NCBI RefSeq assembly: GCF_000377645.1
Contig: NZ_KB898471.1
Coordinates: 310,001-374,000, forward strand
Reading direction: 5' to 3'
DNA from: Thiomonas sp. FB-6
Lineage (GTDB): Bacteria; Pseudomonadota; Gammaproteobacteria; Burkholderiales; Burkholderiaceae_C
DNA: 64,000 bases
Below are positions 1 through 7,187 of this stretch, piece after piece (position 1 is the first letter of the stretch; each line of letters opens with the position of its first letter). The notes under the pieces were generated by a model that was given only the letters and a program-made list of their open reading frames with translations, searched no databases and was not told the origin of the DNA. Both the position numbers and the translations under genes were made by a program.

Positions 1-432
1 TCCTACACCACGCCTCCGGGCGGCGGCACCACGGACTACGCCGTGGACATCTTCCACGCCGCGCTCAAGGGCGAGGCCTACACCTGCTTCCTCGAGCCCG
101 ACGAAGCCTTGCCGATGATGTACATGCCCGACGCCATCCGCGCCACCCTGGAGTTGATGCAGGCGCCTGCCGGGTCCATCGGCGAGCGCGGCAGCTACAA
201 CGTCGCCGCGATGAGCTTCACGCCGCGCCAGATCGCCGAGGCGATCCGCCGCCACCTGCCCGGATTCGAAGTGCGCTACGCCCCCGACTACCGGCAGGCC
301 ATCGCCCACGCCTGGCCCGACTCCATCGACGACTCGGTCGCCCGCGCCGACTGGGGCTGGCGCCCCGAGTACGGCCTGGAGGACATGGTGGCCGACATGA
401 TCCGCCACCTGCGCGTACCCGCGGCGGCGTAA
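1..432 (+). CDS. tdh: L-threonine 3-dehydrogenase, SDR/epimerase type (5'-truncated by window edge)
   Basis: C-terminal 143 residues of an extended short-chain dehydrogenase; the reading frame is open from base 1, so the start lies outside the window. The stretch TTPPGGGTTDYAVDIFH, followed by LPMMYMPDAIRATLELM and YNVAAMSFTP, matches the epimerase-like L-threonine dehydrogenase family (vertebrate and bacterial TDH) rather than generic UDP-glucose epimerases. The enzyme oxidises threonine with NAD to 2-amino-3-ketobutyrate in the cytoplasm. The Rossmann NAD-binding half and the catalytic Tyr-Lys pair are not in view. It ends with a TAA stop, and nothing on the same strand follows within 190 bp. 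The family call is confident; activity cannot be judged from the fragment. Confidence 0.85.
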   Translation, partial: SYTTPPGGGTTDYAVDIFHAALKGEAYTCFLEPDEALPMMYMPDAIRATLELMQAPAGSIGERGSYNVAAMSFTPRQIAEAIRRHLPGFEVRYAPDYRQAIAHAWPDSIDDSVARADWGWRPEYGLEDMVADMIRHLRVPAAA

Positions 433-624
433 AAGTACCCCCAGGACCGGGCCTTGCCCGGCCCGCCCCCCGAGGGGGTCAGACCTCAAGCGGCGCCCAC
501 TTGCGTCGTTGTTGTGCCTGCAGGGCGTGCAAGCCCCGTTGCATCGCGCTTGGTCGCGCGGAGCCGCATGATGAGCGGCTCTCCGAAGGCATCGGCGCAC
601 AATGCATGGCCACGAGGTGCAACG

Positions 625-1842
625 ATGGAAAGCGCGATCCGCTCCGGCCTGGAACAGGCCTTTCTCAGCATGGAAACCCTGGAGCTGCTGGCCGAGCCGG
701 CCGGCGGCTTCGCCGTGTTCCACGCCAACCCCGCCGCGCGCAATACCGTGGCCCGCTTCGGCCCCATGTTCCGGCAGGCCGTGGGCGAGGGCTTCGACCC
801 CCAGGCGCTGGAGGGCCTGCAGCTGGCACGCCTGCTGGGCCCGGGCACGCAGGAGCGGCTGGCTGCCGTGGCCGCCGGCCAGGCCGAGCAGTTTCACGCG
901 CAGCTCGAGGTGGGCAGCTTCCTGTTCTCGGCCACGATCGCGCCGATCCGCGACCCGCAGGGCATGCCCATGTGCCTGCATGCCAGCCTGCGCAACATCT
1001 CGGCACGCCGCGAGGCGGTGGAGGTCAACGACCGGCTCAAGGACATCCTCGGCTCGCTGGTCAAGGCCGAGACCGAGGTGAGCCAGTCCATGGAGGCGGT
1101 GGACGGCGCCGTCGGGGTGGTCAAGGACGCCATCGCCGACAACTCCCAGGCGGTGAAGACCCTGCTGGGCCAGGTGGGCACGATCTCCACCCTGGTGCAG
1201 AGCATCCGCGAGATCTCCTACCAGACCAACCTGCTGGCGCTCAACGCCGCCATCGAGGCCGCGCGCGCCGGCGAGGCCGGGCGCGGTTTCGCGGTGGTCG
1301 CCGACGAGGTGCGCAACCTGGCCCGGCGCGTGCACGACGCCACCCTGAGCATCGAAGGCCACACCGAGCAGATCGACGAACAGACCCTGCGCATCGCCAC
1401 CACCAGCGAGAGCACCGGGCGTCAATTGGGCGCCGTCGACACCGTGGTGGCCCGCCTGCAAGGCCAGGTGCGGGACATGCAGCGCCTGGCCACCCGCGCC
1501 TTGCTGCGCTCCGCCGAGGAGGACCACCGCAATTTCGTGATCCAGATCCTCGCCGAGGCCGACGGCCAGCCGCCGCAGCTGCAGGCCGCCCAGGTGCCGG
1601 ACCATCACCAATGCAGCTTCGGCCAGTGGTACGACGGCCGTGGCCGCGAAGCCCACGCCGCGCTGCCGGCCTTCCAGGCCATCGAGGCGCCGCACGCCCG
1701 GGTGCACGCGCTGGCCCGGGATCTGCTGGCCGCCGCCCACGAGGGACGGCGCGCACAGGCCTCCGAACTCACCGCGCGCCTGCTCGAAGCCCAGGGCGAG
1801 ATCGGCGCCGCGTTGCGCGCGCTCAACCAGGGCCTGCGCTGA
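625..1842 (+). CDS. soluble chemoreceptor with PAS-like N-terminus, MCP signalling tip and C-terminal CZB zinc-binding domain
   Basis: 405-residue protein without transmembrane segments, so a cytoplasmic receptor. A PAS-like sensory region occupies about residues 20-130. The methyl-accepting signalling helix follows, with the hairpin core [20 protein letters not shown] and [15 protein letters not shown] near residues 200-235. The C-terminal third is a chemoreceptor zinc-binding (CZB) domain: HHQCSFGQW (Cys330) and a later PHARVHALA supply the expected His/Cys ligands. CZB receptors sense zinc or chlorine-type oxidants that act on the ligand cysteine. The open frame extends upstream to 454, but ATG 625 is preferred because the PAS-like homology begins just after it and a weak GAGGTG lies 5 nt upstream. 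No che genes are nearby, so it must act on a distant array. Confidence 0.82.
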   Translation: MESAIRSGLEQAFLSMETLELLAEPAGGFAVFHANPAARNTVARFGPMFRQAVGEGFDPQALEGLQLARLLGPGTQERLAAVAAGQAEQFHAQLEVGSFLFSATIAPIRDPQGMPMCLHASLRNISARREAVEVNDRLKDILGSLVKAETEVSQSMEAVDGAVGVVKDAIADNSQAVKTLLGQVGTISTLVQSIREISYQTNLLALNAAIEAARAGEAGRGFAVVADEVRNLARRVHDATLSIEGHTEQIDEQTLRIATTSESTGRQLGAVDTVVARLQGQVRDMQRLATRALLRSAEEDHRNFVIQILAEADGQPPQLQAAQVPDHHQCSFGQWYDGRGREAHAALPAFQAIEAPHARVHALARDLLAAAHEGRRAQASELTARLLEAQGEIGAALRALNQGLR

Positions 1843-1909
1843 GAAACTGAGGCCGAGCGGCCGCGGCGCGTGAGCTGGCACTCGAATGCGCCAGCAATAG
1901 CGCGTCAAC

Positions 1910-1927
1910 TGCGGGTTATTGCCCGCA
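1910..1927 (+). terminator. possible weak hairpin after the chemoreceptor gene
   Basis: Inverted repeat TGCGGG - TTATTG - CCCGCA followed by an A-rich rather than T-rich stretch. It lies 68 bp downstream of the chemoreceptor stop and upstream of the small ORF at 2003. The six-pair stem may terminate the upstream transcript, or be a leader structure of the next gene. Confidence 0.25.
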
Positions 1928-2002
1928 AAACCACGCAAATCGCGGGCATTTGGTGGAACCATTGGGGGCATCCGTCCCCCATGCCCACCAGGAGCTCCCG
2001 CC

Positions 2003-2389
2003 ATGGCAGCCATCGGCACCCTCGGCCCCATCGGGGCCTTTGCCGGCCCGGCCGGCCTGGCCGCTGCCCCGCTCGCGGCCCCGAGCACCGCGCCGGCGGC
2101 CTCCAGCTCCGGCGCCGGCCAGGCTCCGGCAGCGGCCCCGGCAGCGGGGCCGAGCCCCTCCTTCCACGGCCCGCGGATGTCCGGCGCCATGCGCGACGGG
2201 CTGGACGCGCTGGAAGCCCTGGCCATCCTGGCGCTGCTGTCCGGCAACCACCGGAACCACGGCGCCGACGCGCTCGGCGCGATGGTGGTCACGCTGGCGC
2301 TCAACGCCTACACCGGCGTACAGGCACTGGGCGCGAACCCGGCCGTGGGCGCCCCGGCGCCGGGCGCGGGGCTGAACCTGCGCGCCTGA
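2003..2389 (+). CDS. small Ala/Gly/Pro-rich protein of unknown function
   Basis: 128-residue protein that I do not recognise. ATG 2003 is chosen because AGGAG sits 8 nt upstream (1990-1994); the frame is open further upstream but without a comparable ribosome site. The first 70 residues are a low-complexity Ala/Pro/Gly/Ser region. The C-terminal half contains a hydrophobic helical segment (LDALEALAILALLSG) and a second one (ALGAMVVTLALNAYTG) separated by GNHRNHGAD, so it could be a small membrane-associated or secreted protein. It converges on the sigma-factor gene at 2426. Codon use is strongly GC3-biased, which supports coding, but high GC also generates spurious open frames, so existence is probable rather than certain. 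Confidence 0.5.
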   Translation: MAAIGTLGPIGAFAGPAGLAAAPLAAPSTAPAASSSGAGQAPAAAPAAGPSPSFHGPRMSGAMRDGLDALEALAILALLSGNHRNHGADALGAMVVTLALNAYTGVQALGANPAVGAPAPGAGLNLRA

Positions 2390-2410
2390 GGCGCCAGGGG
2401 GCCGGCTCGC

Positions 2411-2424
2411 CGCCGCCGGCGGCG
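2411..2424. terminator. perfect 14-bp palindrome between convergent genes
   Basis: CGCCGCCGGCGGCG is a perfect inverted repeat immediately after the stop of the small ORF (2389) and just before the stop of the sigma-factor gene (2426). Its position suits a bidirectional, factor-assisted terminator. There is no T-run on either side. Confidence 0.3.
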
Positions 2425-2425
2425 C

Positions 2426-3808
2426 TCAGCCCGCTTCGGGCGCCGGCGGATCGCCGCACTCGGCGGCGCGGGCCAGCAGCAGGGCACGTTCGCGGTCGTT
2501 GCCGGCCAGCGCGGCGGCGCGCAGGAATTCCGCGCGGGCGGCGGCGGGCTCGCCGAGGCGCCGCAGCAGGTCGCCGCGCACGCTGGGCAGCAGGTGGTAG
2601 CGCGCCAGTTCGGGCAGCTCGCGCAGGCCGTCGACCAGCGCCAGTCCTTCGGCCGGCCCGTAGGCCATGGCCACGACCACCGCGCGGTTGAGCGCCACCA
2701 CCGGCGAGGGCGCGGCCTGCAGCAGGGCGTCGTACAGGGCCGCCATGCGCTGCCAGTCGGTGTCGCCGAAGCTCGGCGCGCGGGCATGGCAGGCGGCGAT
2801 GGCTGCCTGCAGCGTGTAGGGGCCCAGCGGCCCGCCCAGAGCCTGCGCGTGTTCCAGCGCGGCCAGGCCGCGGCGGATCAGCAGCCGGTCCCAGCGGCCG
2901 CGGTCCTGCTCGGCCAGCAGGATCGGTGCGCCCTGCGCATTCACCCGCGCCGCCAGCCGCGAGGCCTGCAGCTCCATCAGCGCCAGCAGGCCGTGCACCT
3001 CGGGCTGCGCGGGCATGAGCCCGGCGAGCACGCGCCCCAGGCGAAGCGCCTCCTCGCACAGCGCGGGACGCGTCCAGTGCGGGCCCTCGGTGGCGGCGTA
3101 GCCTTCGTTGAACATCAGGTACAGCACTTCCAGCACCGCCGGCAAGCGCGCCGCCAGTTCGGCGCCGCGGGGGATCTCGTAAGGCACGCGTGCCTCGGCC
3201 AGCGTGCGCTTGGCGCGCACGATGCGCTGGGCGATGGTGGGTTGCGGGCGCAGGTAGGCGCGGGCGATCTCGGCCACCGACAGGCCGCCGACCACCTTCA
3301 GGGTCAGCGCCGCGCGCGCGTCGGGCGCGAGCAGCGGGTGCGCGGCGGTGAACACCAGGGCGAGCATGTCGTCGCCGATCTCGTCGTCCAGCGCCGCATC
3401 GACCGCCTCGGCGAACTCGGCCTGCCCGATGGCATGGTGCAGGTCGCGCTCCTCGCCGATGCGCTGGTGCAGCGGCGCCACCGTGGCCTGGTGGCGCAGG
3501 CGGTCCAGCGCCTGGCGGCGCGCCGCGGTGAGCAGCCAGGCCCCGGGGCGCTCGGGCAGGCCGTCGCGGGCCCAGCTCTGCATGGCGGAGACCAGCGCGT
3601 CCTGCGCGCAGTCCTCGGCCAGGCCGACGTCGCGGGTGACGCGCGCCACCTGGGCGATGATCTTCGCCGCCTCGATGCGCCACAGCGCGTCCAGCGCCTG
3701 CCGGACCTCGGCGGGCTGGGCGCGGCGCGCGGGCTCCGCGGCCGTCGTCCCGCCCTTCGCGGCCGGCTCCTCGGCCGCGCCCTGTCGGATTCGCGGCGCC
3801 TGCGGCAT
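2426..3808 (-). CDS. ECF sigma factor of the ECF42 (DGPF/YCII-associated) type with TPR-like C-terminal extension
   Basis: 460 residues, about twice the length of an ordinary ECF sigma factor. Region 2 is recognisable (IAQVARVTRDVGLAEDCAQD and GAWLLTAARRQALDRLRH), as is region 4 (LTLKVVGGLSVAEIARAYL, then AQRIVRAKRTL). The remaining 250 residues form a helical, TPR-like extension (LPAVLEVLYLMFNEGY, then repeated Ala/Leu helices) typical of group ECF42. These sigma factors sit beside YCII/DGPF proteins, as here: the YCII gene ends 24 bp upstream. No anti-sigma gene is present, which is normal for this group because the C-terminal extension is thought to control activity. It probably directs transcription of its own operon. 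Confidence 0.85.
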   Translation of the reverse strand: MPQAPRIRQGAAEEPAAKGGTTAAEPARRAQPAEVRQALDALWRIEAAKIIAQVARVTRDVGLAEDCAQDALVSAMQSWARDGLPERPGAWLLTAARRQALDRLRHQATVAPLHQRIGEERDLHHAIGQAEFAEAVDAALDDEIGDDMLALVFTAAHPLLAPDARAALTLKVVGGLSVAEIARAYLRPQPTIAQRIVRAKRTLAEARVPYEIPRGAELAARLPAVLEVLYLMFNEGYAATEGPHWTRPALCEEALRLGRVLAGLMPAQPEVHGLLALMELQASRLAARVNAQGAPILLAEQDRGRWDRLLIRRGLAALEHAQALGGPLGPYTLQAAIAACHARAPSFGDTDWQRMAALYDALLQAAPSPVVALNRAVVVAMAYGPAEGLALVDGLRELPELARYHLLPSVRGDLLRRLGEPAAARAEFLRAAALAGNDRERALLLARAAECGDPPAPEAG

Positions 3809-3832
3809 GCTGCTCGGGCTCCCGGGGCGCGC

Positions 3833-4162
3833 TCAGGTGCGGTAGCAGGGCGCGCACTCGCGCAGCTCGACGCTGGCGAAACGCACTGCCGGGCATTCCT
3901 GCGCCAGCGCCAGAGCCTCGGCGCGGTCAGCGCACTCGAGCAGGAAAAAGCCGCCCACCATCTCCCGCGTCTCGGCGAAGGGGCCGTCGCGAAGCTGCGG
4001 GCGGCCCTGCTCCAGCTGCACGCGAACGGCGTGCCGGTCGGGCAGCAACGATTCCACCGCGAGCAGCCTGCCGCTGGCGCGCAGGCGTTCGCCGAAGGCG
4101 GTCATTTCCGCGTACAAGGCCCGCCCCTGCTCCCAGTGTCCTGTCCCGCTAATAACTGTCAT
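3833..4162 (-). CDS. YCII/DGPF-family protein with shortened N-terminus
   Basis: 109 residues carrying the family hallmark DGPFAETREMVGGFFLLEC near the middle. These small ferredoxin-like-fold proteins accompany ECF42 sigma factors; their biochemical role is unknown. ATG 4162 overlaps the stop of the upstream VOC gene in ATGA, so translation is probably coupled. The usual first beta strand (a start like MRYM-L-I/V) is missing: the protein begins MTVISGTGHWEQG and joins the family pattern only at the first helix. Together with the missing end of the neighbouring VOC protein this suggests a deletion at the junction. It may still fold, but may also be a damaged copy. Confidence 0.75.
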   Translation of the reverse strand: MTVISGTGHWEQGRALYAEMTAFGERLRASGRLLAVESLLPDRHAVRVQLEQGRPQLRDGPFAETREMVGGFFLLECADRAEALALAQECPAVRFASVELRECAPCYRT

Positions 4163-4530
4163 TTCGCTGGGCCGTAGCGGTCGCCCCAGAACATGTCGGC
4201 CGGCGGCACCTTCGGGGTGGCGCCGGCCGCGACGGCCCGCTGGAAGCTGGCGTCGACGTCGTCGACGTACAGATGCAGGGTCACCGGCGTGCCCCCGAGG
4301 GCGAGCGGGCCCAGCGCGCCCCATTCGGGCATCTCGTCGACCAGCATCAGGTTCGCGTCGCCGACGCGCAGGGTGGCATGCATGAGCCTGCCGTCGGGCC
4401 CGGGCAGGCGTACGAGCTCGACGGCGCCGAAGGCCCGGACATAGAAGTCGAGGGCCTCGGCCGCGCCGCGGCAGATCAGATGGGGGGTGAGGCTGTGCAT
4501 GCCTTCGGGGATGGCTCGGACTCGGCTCAC
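4159..4530 (-). CDS. VOC/PhnB-like (glyoxalase-fold) protein, C-terminally truncated
   Basis: 123 residues from a GTG start preceded by AGGA. MHSLTPHLICRGAAEALDFY, VRLPGPDGRLMHATL and the VDDVDASFQRAVAAGA repeat show a vicinal-oxygen-chelate fold of the PhnB-like class. The family normally continues after MFWGDRYG with a DPFGHxW strand and a VSPEEM-like tail that complete the second half-barrel; here it stops at GDRYGPAK. The missing strand and the ATGA overlap with an N-terminally short YCII protein point to a deletion that fused the two genes. A run of six TGG triplets (4541-4558) lies just upstream of the ribosome site. Function unknown; often stress- or sigma-associated. Confidence 0.7.
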   Translation of the reverse strand: MSRVRAIPEGMHSLTPHLICRGAAEALDFYVRAFGAVELVRLPGPDGRLMHATLRVGDANLMLVDEMPEWGALGPLALGGTPVTLHLYVDDVDASFQRAVAAGATPKVPPADMFWGDRYGPAK

Positions 4531-4593
4531 GATGGATTCCTGGTGGTGGTGGTGGTGGACAGGGCTTTCGGCGGGTGCTTGCCGCCGGCCCCA

Positions 4594-5094
4594 TCACGAC
4601 GACGCGCCAGACCCCGCGAAATCGACACGCTCCGCCAAGCCTGGCGCCACCAGGCCGCGGCGCTCGATGGGCGTGGAGAACACGATGGAGGTGCGGGTCT
4701 CTCCGTAGCCGTTGACGGAGCCGAGAAAGCGTTCCAGGTGTTCCAGATCGCGGGCCACCACGGTCATCAGGTAGGAGTCGGCCCCCGCCACGTGGTGGCA
4801 CTCCAGCACCTCGGGGGCGGCGCGCAGCTTGTCCAGGAAGGCCTTCTTGCCCGGCTGCTGCACCGTGATGCCGACGATCGCGCGCACCGGGTACCCGGCC
4901 CGCGCGGCATCGAGCTCCGCGCCCATCGAGCGCAGCACCCCGGAGTCCTTCAGGCGCTTCAGGCGGTCCACCGTGGCGGGCACGGATAGCCCTGCGGCGC
5001 CGGCCAGGGCTTTCAGCGGGGCGCGGCTGTCCTGCTGCAAGGCGCTGAGCAGCGCCCAGGCCTTCGCGTCCAGCTGCAGGGAGTTTTCGGCCAT
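4594..5094 (-). CDS. Lrp/AsnC-family transcriptional regulator
   Basis: 166 residues. An N-terminal winged helix-turn-helix covers about residues 8-60 (LSALQQDSRAPLKALAGAAG, LSVPATVDRLKRL), followed by the RAM/AsnC ligand-binding domain (VGITVQQPGKKAFLDKL, VAGADSYLMTVVARD, then the strand TRTSIVFSTPIE). The standard feast/famine length and layout are complete. It is divergent from the LysE-type exporter at 5188, the classical arrangement in which an amino-acid-responsive Lrp protein controls an exporter. The 93-bp shared intergenic region contains an inverted AAAATC/GATTTT repeat. Regulation of the exporter is inferred from position. Confidence 0.9.
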   Translation of the reverse strand: MAENSLQLDAKAWALLSALQQDSRAPLKALAGAAGLSVPATVDRLKRLKDSGVLRSMGAELDAARAGYPVRAIVGITVQQPGKKAFLDKLRAAPEVLECHHVAGADSYLMTVVARDLEHLERFLGSVNGYGETRTSIVFSTPIERRGLVAPGLAERVDFAGSGASS

Positions 5095-5111
5095 GGCTTC
5101 ATTTCTCCTGA

Positions 5112-5137
5112 AAAATCGACTGTGATGCTTGGATTTT
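5112..5137. promoter_or_regulatory. candidate Lrp-type operator between divergent lrp and lysE genes
   Basis: Inverted repeat AAAATC - N14 - GATTTT in the only AT-rich stretch between the divergent regulator (start 5094) and exporter (start 5188). Lrp-family sites are often loose AT-rich palindromes. No footprint or second copy is available. Confidence 0.3.
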
Positions 5138-5187
5138 CCTCGGAATTCCTATTCATGCCCAGGCCACCCCCTTCGAAAATAGAGCCC

Positions 5188-5820
5188 ATGAATTCCGATT
5201 CCTGGTCCGCGTGGTGGGTGCTGTTCGCGCAGTCGCTGCTGATCGGCCTGTCGATCGCCGCGCCGGTGGGGCAGATCGGCCTGCTCGCCATCCAGCGCAC
5301 CCTGGACCACGGCCGCGCGGCCGGGCTGGCCACCGGCCTGGGCGCCGCCTGCGCGGACGCGCTGTATGGCGCCATCGGCGCCTTCGGCGTGACGGGGCTG
5401 ATCCATTGGCTGCTGCGCCTGAAGCCCTGGCTGAGCCTGTTCGGCGCCGGCTTCCTGCTGTGGCTGGCGTGGCGCATCGCCACGCGTCCCGCCACCCGGG
5501 CCGTGGCCGCCGCGCCCCCCGGCGGATCGCTGCTGCGCTACCTGTCGGGCACCTTCGTACTGACCCTGTCGAATCCGTCCACGATCCTGTCCTTCATGGC
5601 GGTGTTCGGCGCGCTGGCGGGTCATGCGCGCCTGGTATCGCCCTGGCCGATGGTTGCCGGGGTGCTGACGGGTTCGGCGCTGTGGTGGCTGATCCTGTCC
5701 ACCGCCGTGGGCTGGTTGCGTCGGCGCTTCGACCCGGGCTGGCGGCGGCTCATCAACCTGGGCTCCGCGGCCATGCTGGCCGGACTGGCCGCGTGGCAGC
5801 TGGGCCAGCTCATCCCCTGA
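5188..5820 (+). CDS. LysE/RhtB-family amino-acid exporter
   Basis: 210 residues with about six transmembrane helices. The N-terminal signature LLIGLSIAAPVGQIGLLAI (the conserved AAPVGP-like turn) and the mid-protein FVLTLSNPSTILSFMAVFG are characteristic of the LysE superfamily, which exports basic or other amino acids from the cytoplasm. ATG 5188 is chosen because the first transmembrane helix begins a normal distance after it; starts at 5122 or 5155 would add an unrelated Pro-rich leader. Its divergent Lrp-family neighbour probably activates it when the substrate accumulates. Substrate unknown. Confidence 0.88.
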   Translation: MNSDSWSAWWVLFAQSLLIGLSIAAPVGQIGLLAIQRTLDHGRAAGLATGLGAACADALYGAIGAFGVTGLIHWLLRLKPWLSLFGAGFLLWLAWRIATRPATRAVAAAPPGGSLLRYLSGTFVLTLSNPSTILSFMAVFGALAGHARLVSPWPMVAGVLTGSALWWLILSTAVGWLRRRFDPGWRRLINLGSAAMLAGLAAWQLGQLIP

Positions 5821-5853
5821 ACCTGTCCCGAGAGCCCCTTGCAGGGAGCTTGC

Positions 5854-6297
5854 ATGCCACGCCACGTCTCGAACGCCCATCACATCGTCGTCGATGCTCC
5901 GGTCGACCAGGCCTTCCACTTCTTCACCCCCGCTGGCGAGGAGCTGTGGGTCGCGGGCTGGCGGCCCCGCTACCTCCATCCCGCCGACGGACGTACCGAG
6001 ACGGGCATGGTGTTCACCACCGGCGAGGGCGACGAGCTGACCATCTGGACGCTCGCCGACTTCGATCCCGTGCGCCACCGCTCGCGCTATCTGCGCTGCA
6101 CGCCGGCGTCCCGCACCGGCATGGTCGAGGTGCAATGCGCGGCCCTCGACGCCGGGCGCACGGGGGTCAGCGTGCGCTACACGCTGACCGCGCTGAACCC
6201 CGCCGGCGAACGCGAGCTCGAAGCCTTCGAGGGCCAGCGCTTCGCGGCCATGATCGACGGCTGGGCGGATCAGATCCGCGCGCGGCGCGCGCTCTAG
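5854..6297 (+). CDS. SRPBCC (START/Bet v1-like) domain protein
   Basis: 147 residues. The beginning NAHHIVVDAPVDQAFHFFTP and the strand-rich middle (TETGMVFTTGEGDELTIWTL, VQCAALDAGRTGVSVRYTLT) with a long C-terminal helix fit the polyketide-cyclase/SRPBCC fold, a hydrophobic-ligand-binding cup. AGGGAG lies 5 nt before ATG 5854, which is preferred over the in-frame TTG at 5839. The gene starts 33 bp after the exporter and may be co-transcribed with it. Its TAG stop lies inside a CTAG palindrome shared with the stop of the opposing response-regulator gene. Ligand and role unknown. Confidence 0.75.
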   Translation: MPRHVSNAHHIVVDAPVDQAFHFFTPAGEELWVAGWRPRYLHPADGRTETGMVFTTGEGDELTIWTLADFDPVRHRSRYLRCTPASRTGMVEVQCAALDAGRTGVSVRYTLTALNPAGERELEAFEGQRFAAMIDGWADQIRARRAL

Positions 6298-7187
6298 CAG
6301 GCCCAGTCGCGGCTGGCCAGGGCCGCCGCCGCGGCGCGCGTCTCGACACCCAGCTTGGTGAATATGTGCTCCAGGTGCTTGTTCACGGTGCGCGGGCTCA
6401 GGCCGAGGATCTGCCCGATGTCGCGGTTGGTCTTGCCCTTGGCCACCCAGGACAGGACCTCGGTCTCGCGGGCGGTCAGCGCGGCCCGTGCCAGGCGCGA
6501 CGGCGCCACCGGCCCGGCCGCGGGCTCGATCAGCAACATGGTCTCGCCCAAGCCGGAGCTGCCCATGTTGCGCACCGTGTAGGAGTCGGCGGGGCGCACG
6601 CTGGCGCCTACCGCCAGGCGCAACAGTTGTTCGGGCACGCGCGCACCGCCCTGCAGGAGCCCCTCCAGCCAGGCCGCGGCCTTGGGCGAGCACCAGGCCA
6701 CACGCCCCTGGCGGTCGACCAGCAGCACGCCCAGGTTGGCCAGGTCCACGGCCTGGCGAGCCAGGCGCGCCGCGCGGGCGTTGCGTGCATGGGTGCGCAG
6801 GCGTGCCAGCACCTCGGGCTCGCGCACCGGCTTGACCACGTAGTCCACTCCGCCGGCCGCGAAGCCCTCGACCAGTGAATCGGTATCGGCCAGCCCGGTC
6901 ATGAACACCACCGGTACGTGCGCCAGCTCGGCGCGCGCCTTGATGCGCCGGCACAGCTCGAAGCCGGACATGCCGGGCATCACCGCGTCGAGCAGGATGG
7001 CGTCGGGCACGGCCAGGTCCAGGCGCTCCAGGGCTGCGTCGGCGTCGCCGGCGACCAGCACGGTGTAGCCCGCCGGCTCCAGCATGCGGCACAGCAAGGC
7101 CACGCTGTCGGGGTCGTCGTCCACCACCAGGACGACGGGATGATCGTCGGCTTCGGGCCGGGCGAAGGTGTCAAGCATCGCATTCAT
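6294..7187 (-). CDS. response regulator: receiver - PAS-like - LuxR helix-turn-helix
   Basis: 297 residues. The receiver domain (about 15-135) has VLVVDDDP and the phosphoacceptor in ILLDAVMPG (Asp67), with the conserved Lys in YVVKPVREP. A PAS-like middle region (LANLGVLLVDRQGRVAWCSP) leads to a C-terminal LuxR/GerE helix-turn-helix (LTARETEVLSWVAKGKTN, LGLSPRTVNKHLEHI). ATG 7187 overlaps the end of the upstream kinase gene by 17 bp, so the two are translationally coupled and are a cognate pair. It is the likely binder of the TACGTCAAAYGACGCA motifs found upstream of the kinase gene and of the amide ABC transporter. A longer open frame to 7349 lies inside the kinase gene and is rejected. Confidence 0.88.
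   Translation of the reverse strand: MNAMLDTFARPEADDHPVVLVVDDDPDSVALLCRMLEPAGYTVLVAGDADAALERLDLAVPDAILLDAVMPGMSGFELCRRIKARAELAHVPVVFMTGLADTDSLVEGFAAGGVDYVVKPVREPEVLARLRTHARNARAARLARQAVDLANLGVLLVDRQGRVAWCSPKAAAWLEGLLQGGARVPEQLLRLAVGASVRPADSYTVRNMGSSGLGETMLLIEPAAGPVAPSRLARAALTARETEVLSWVAKGKTNRDIGQILGLSPRTVNKHLEHIFTKLGVETRAAAAALASRDWAC

Noticed and set aside
454-624. Chemoreceptor start at 454
   Set aside because: The added 57 residues are non-conserved and Pro/Arg-rich, and no ribosome site precedes 454.
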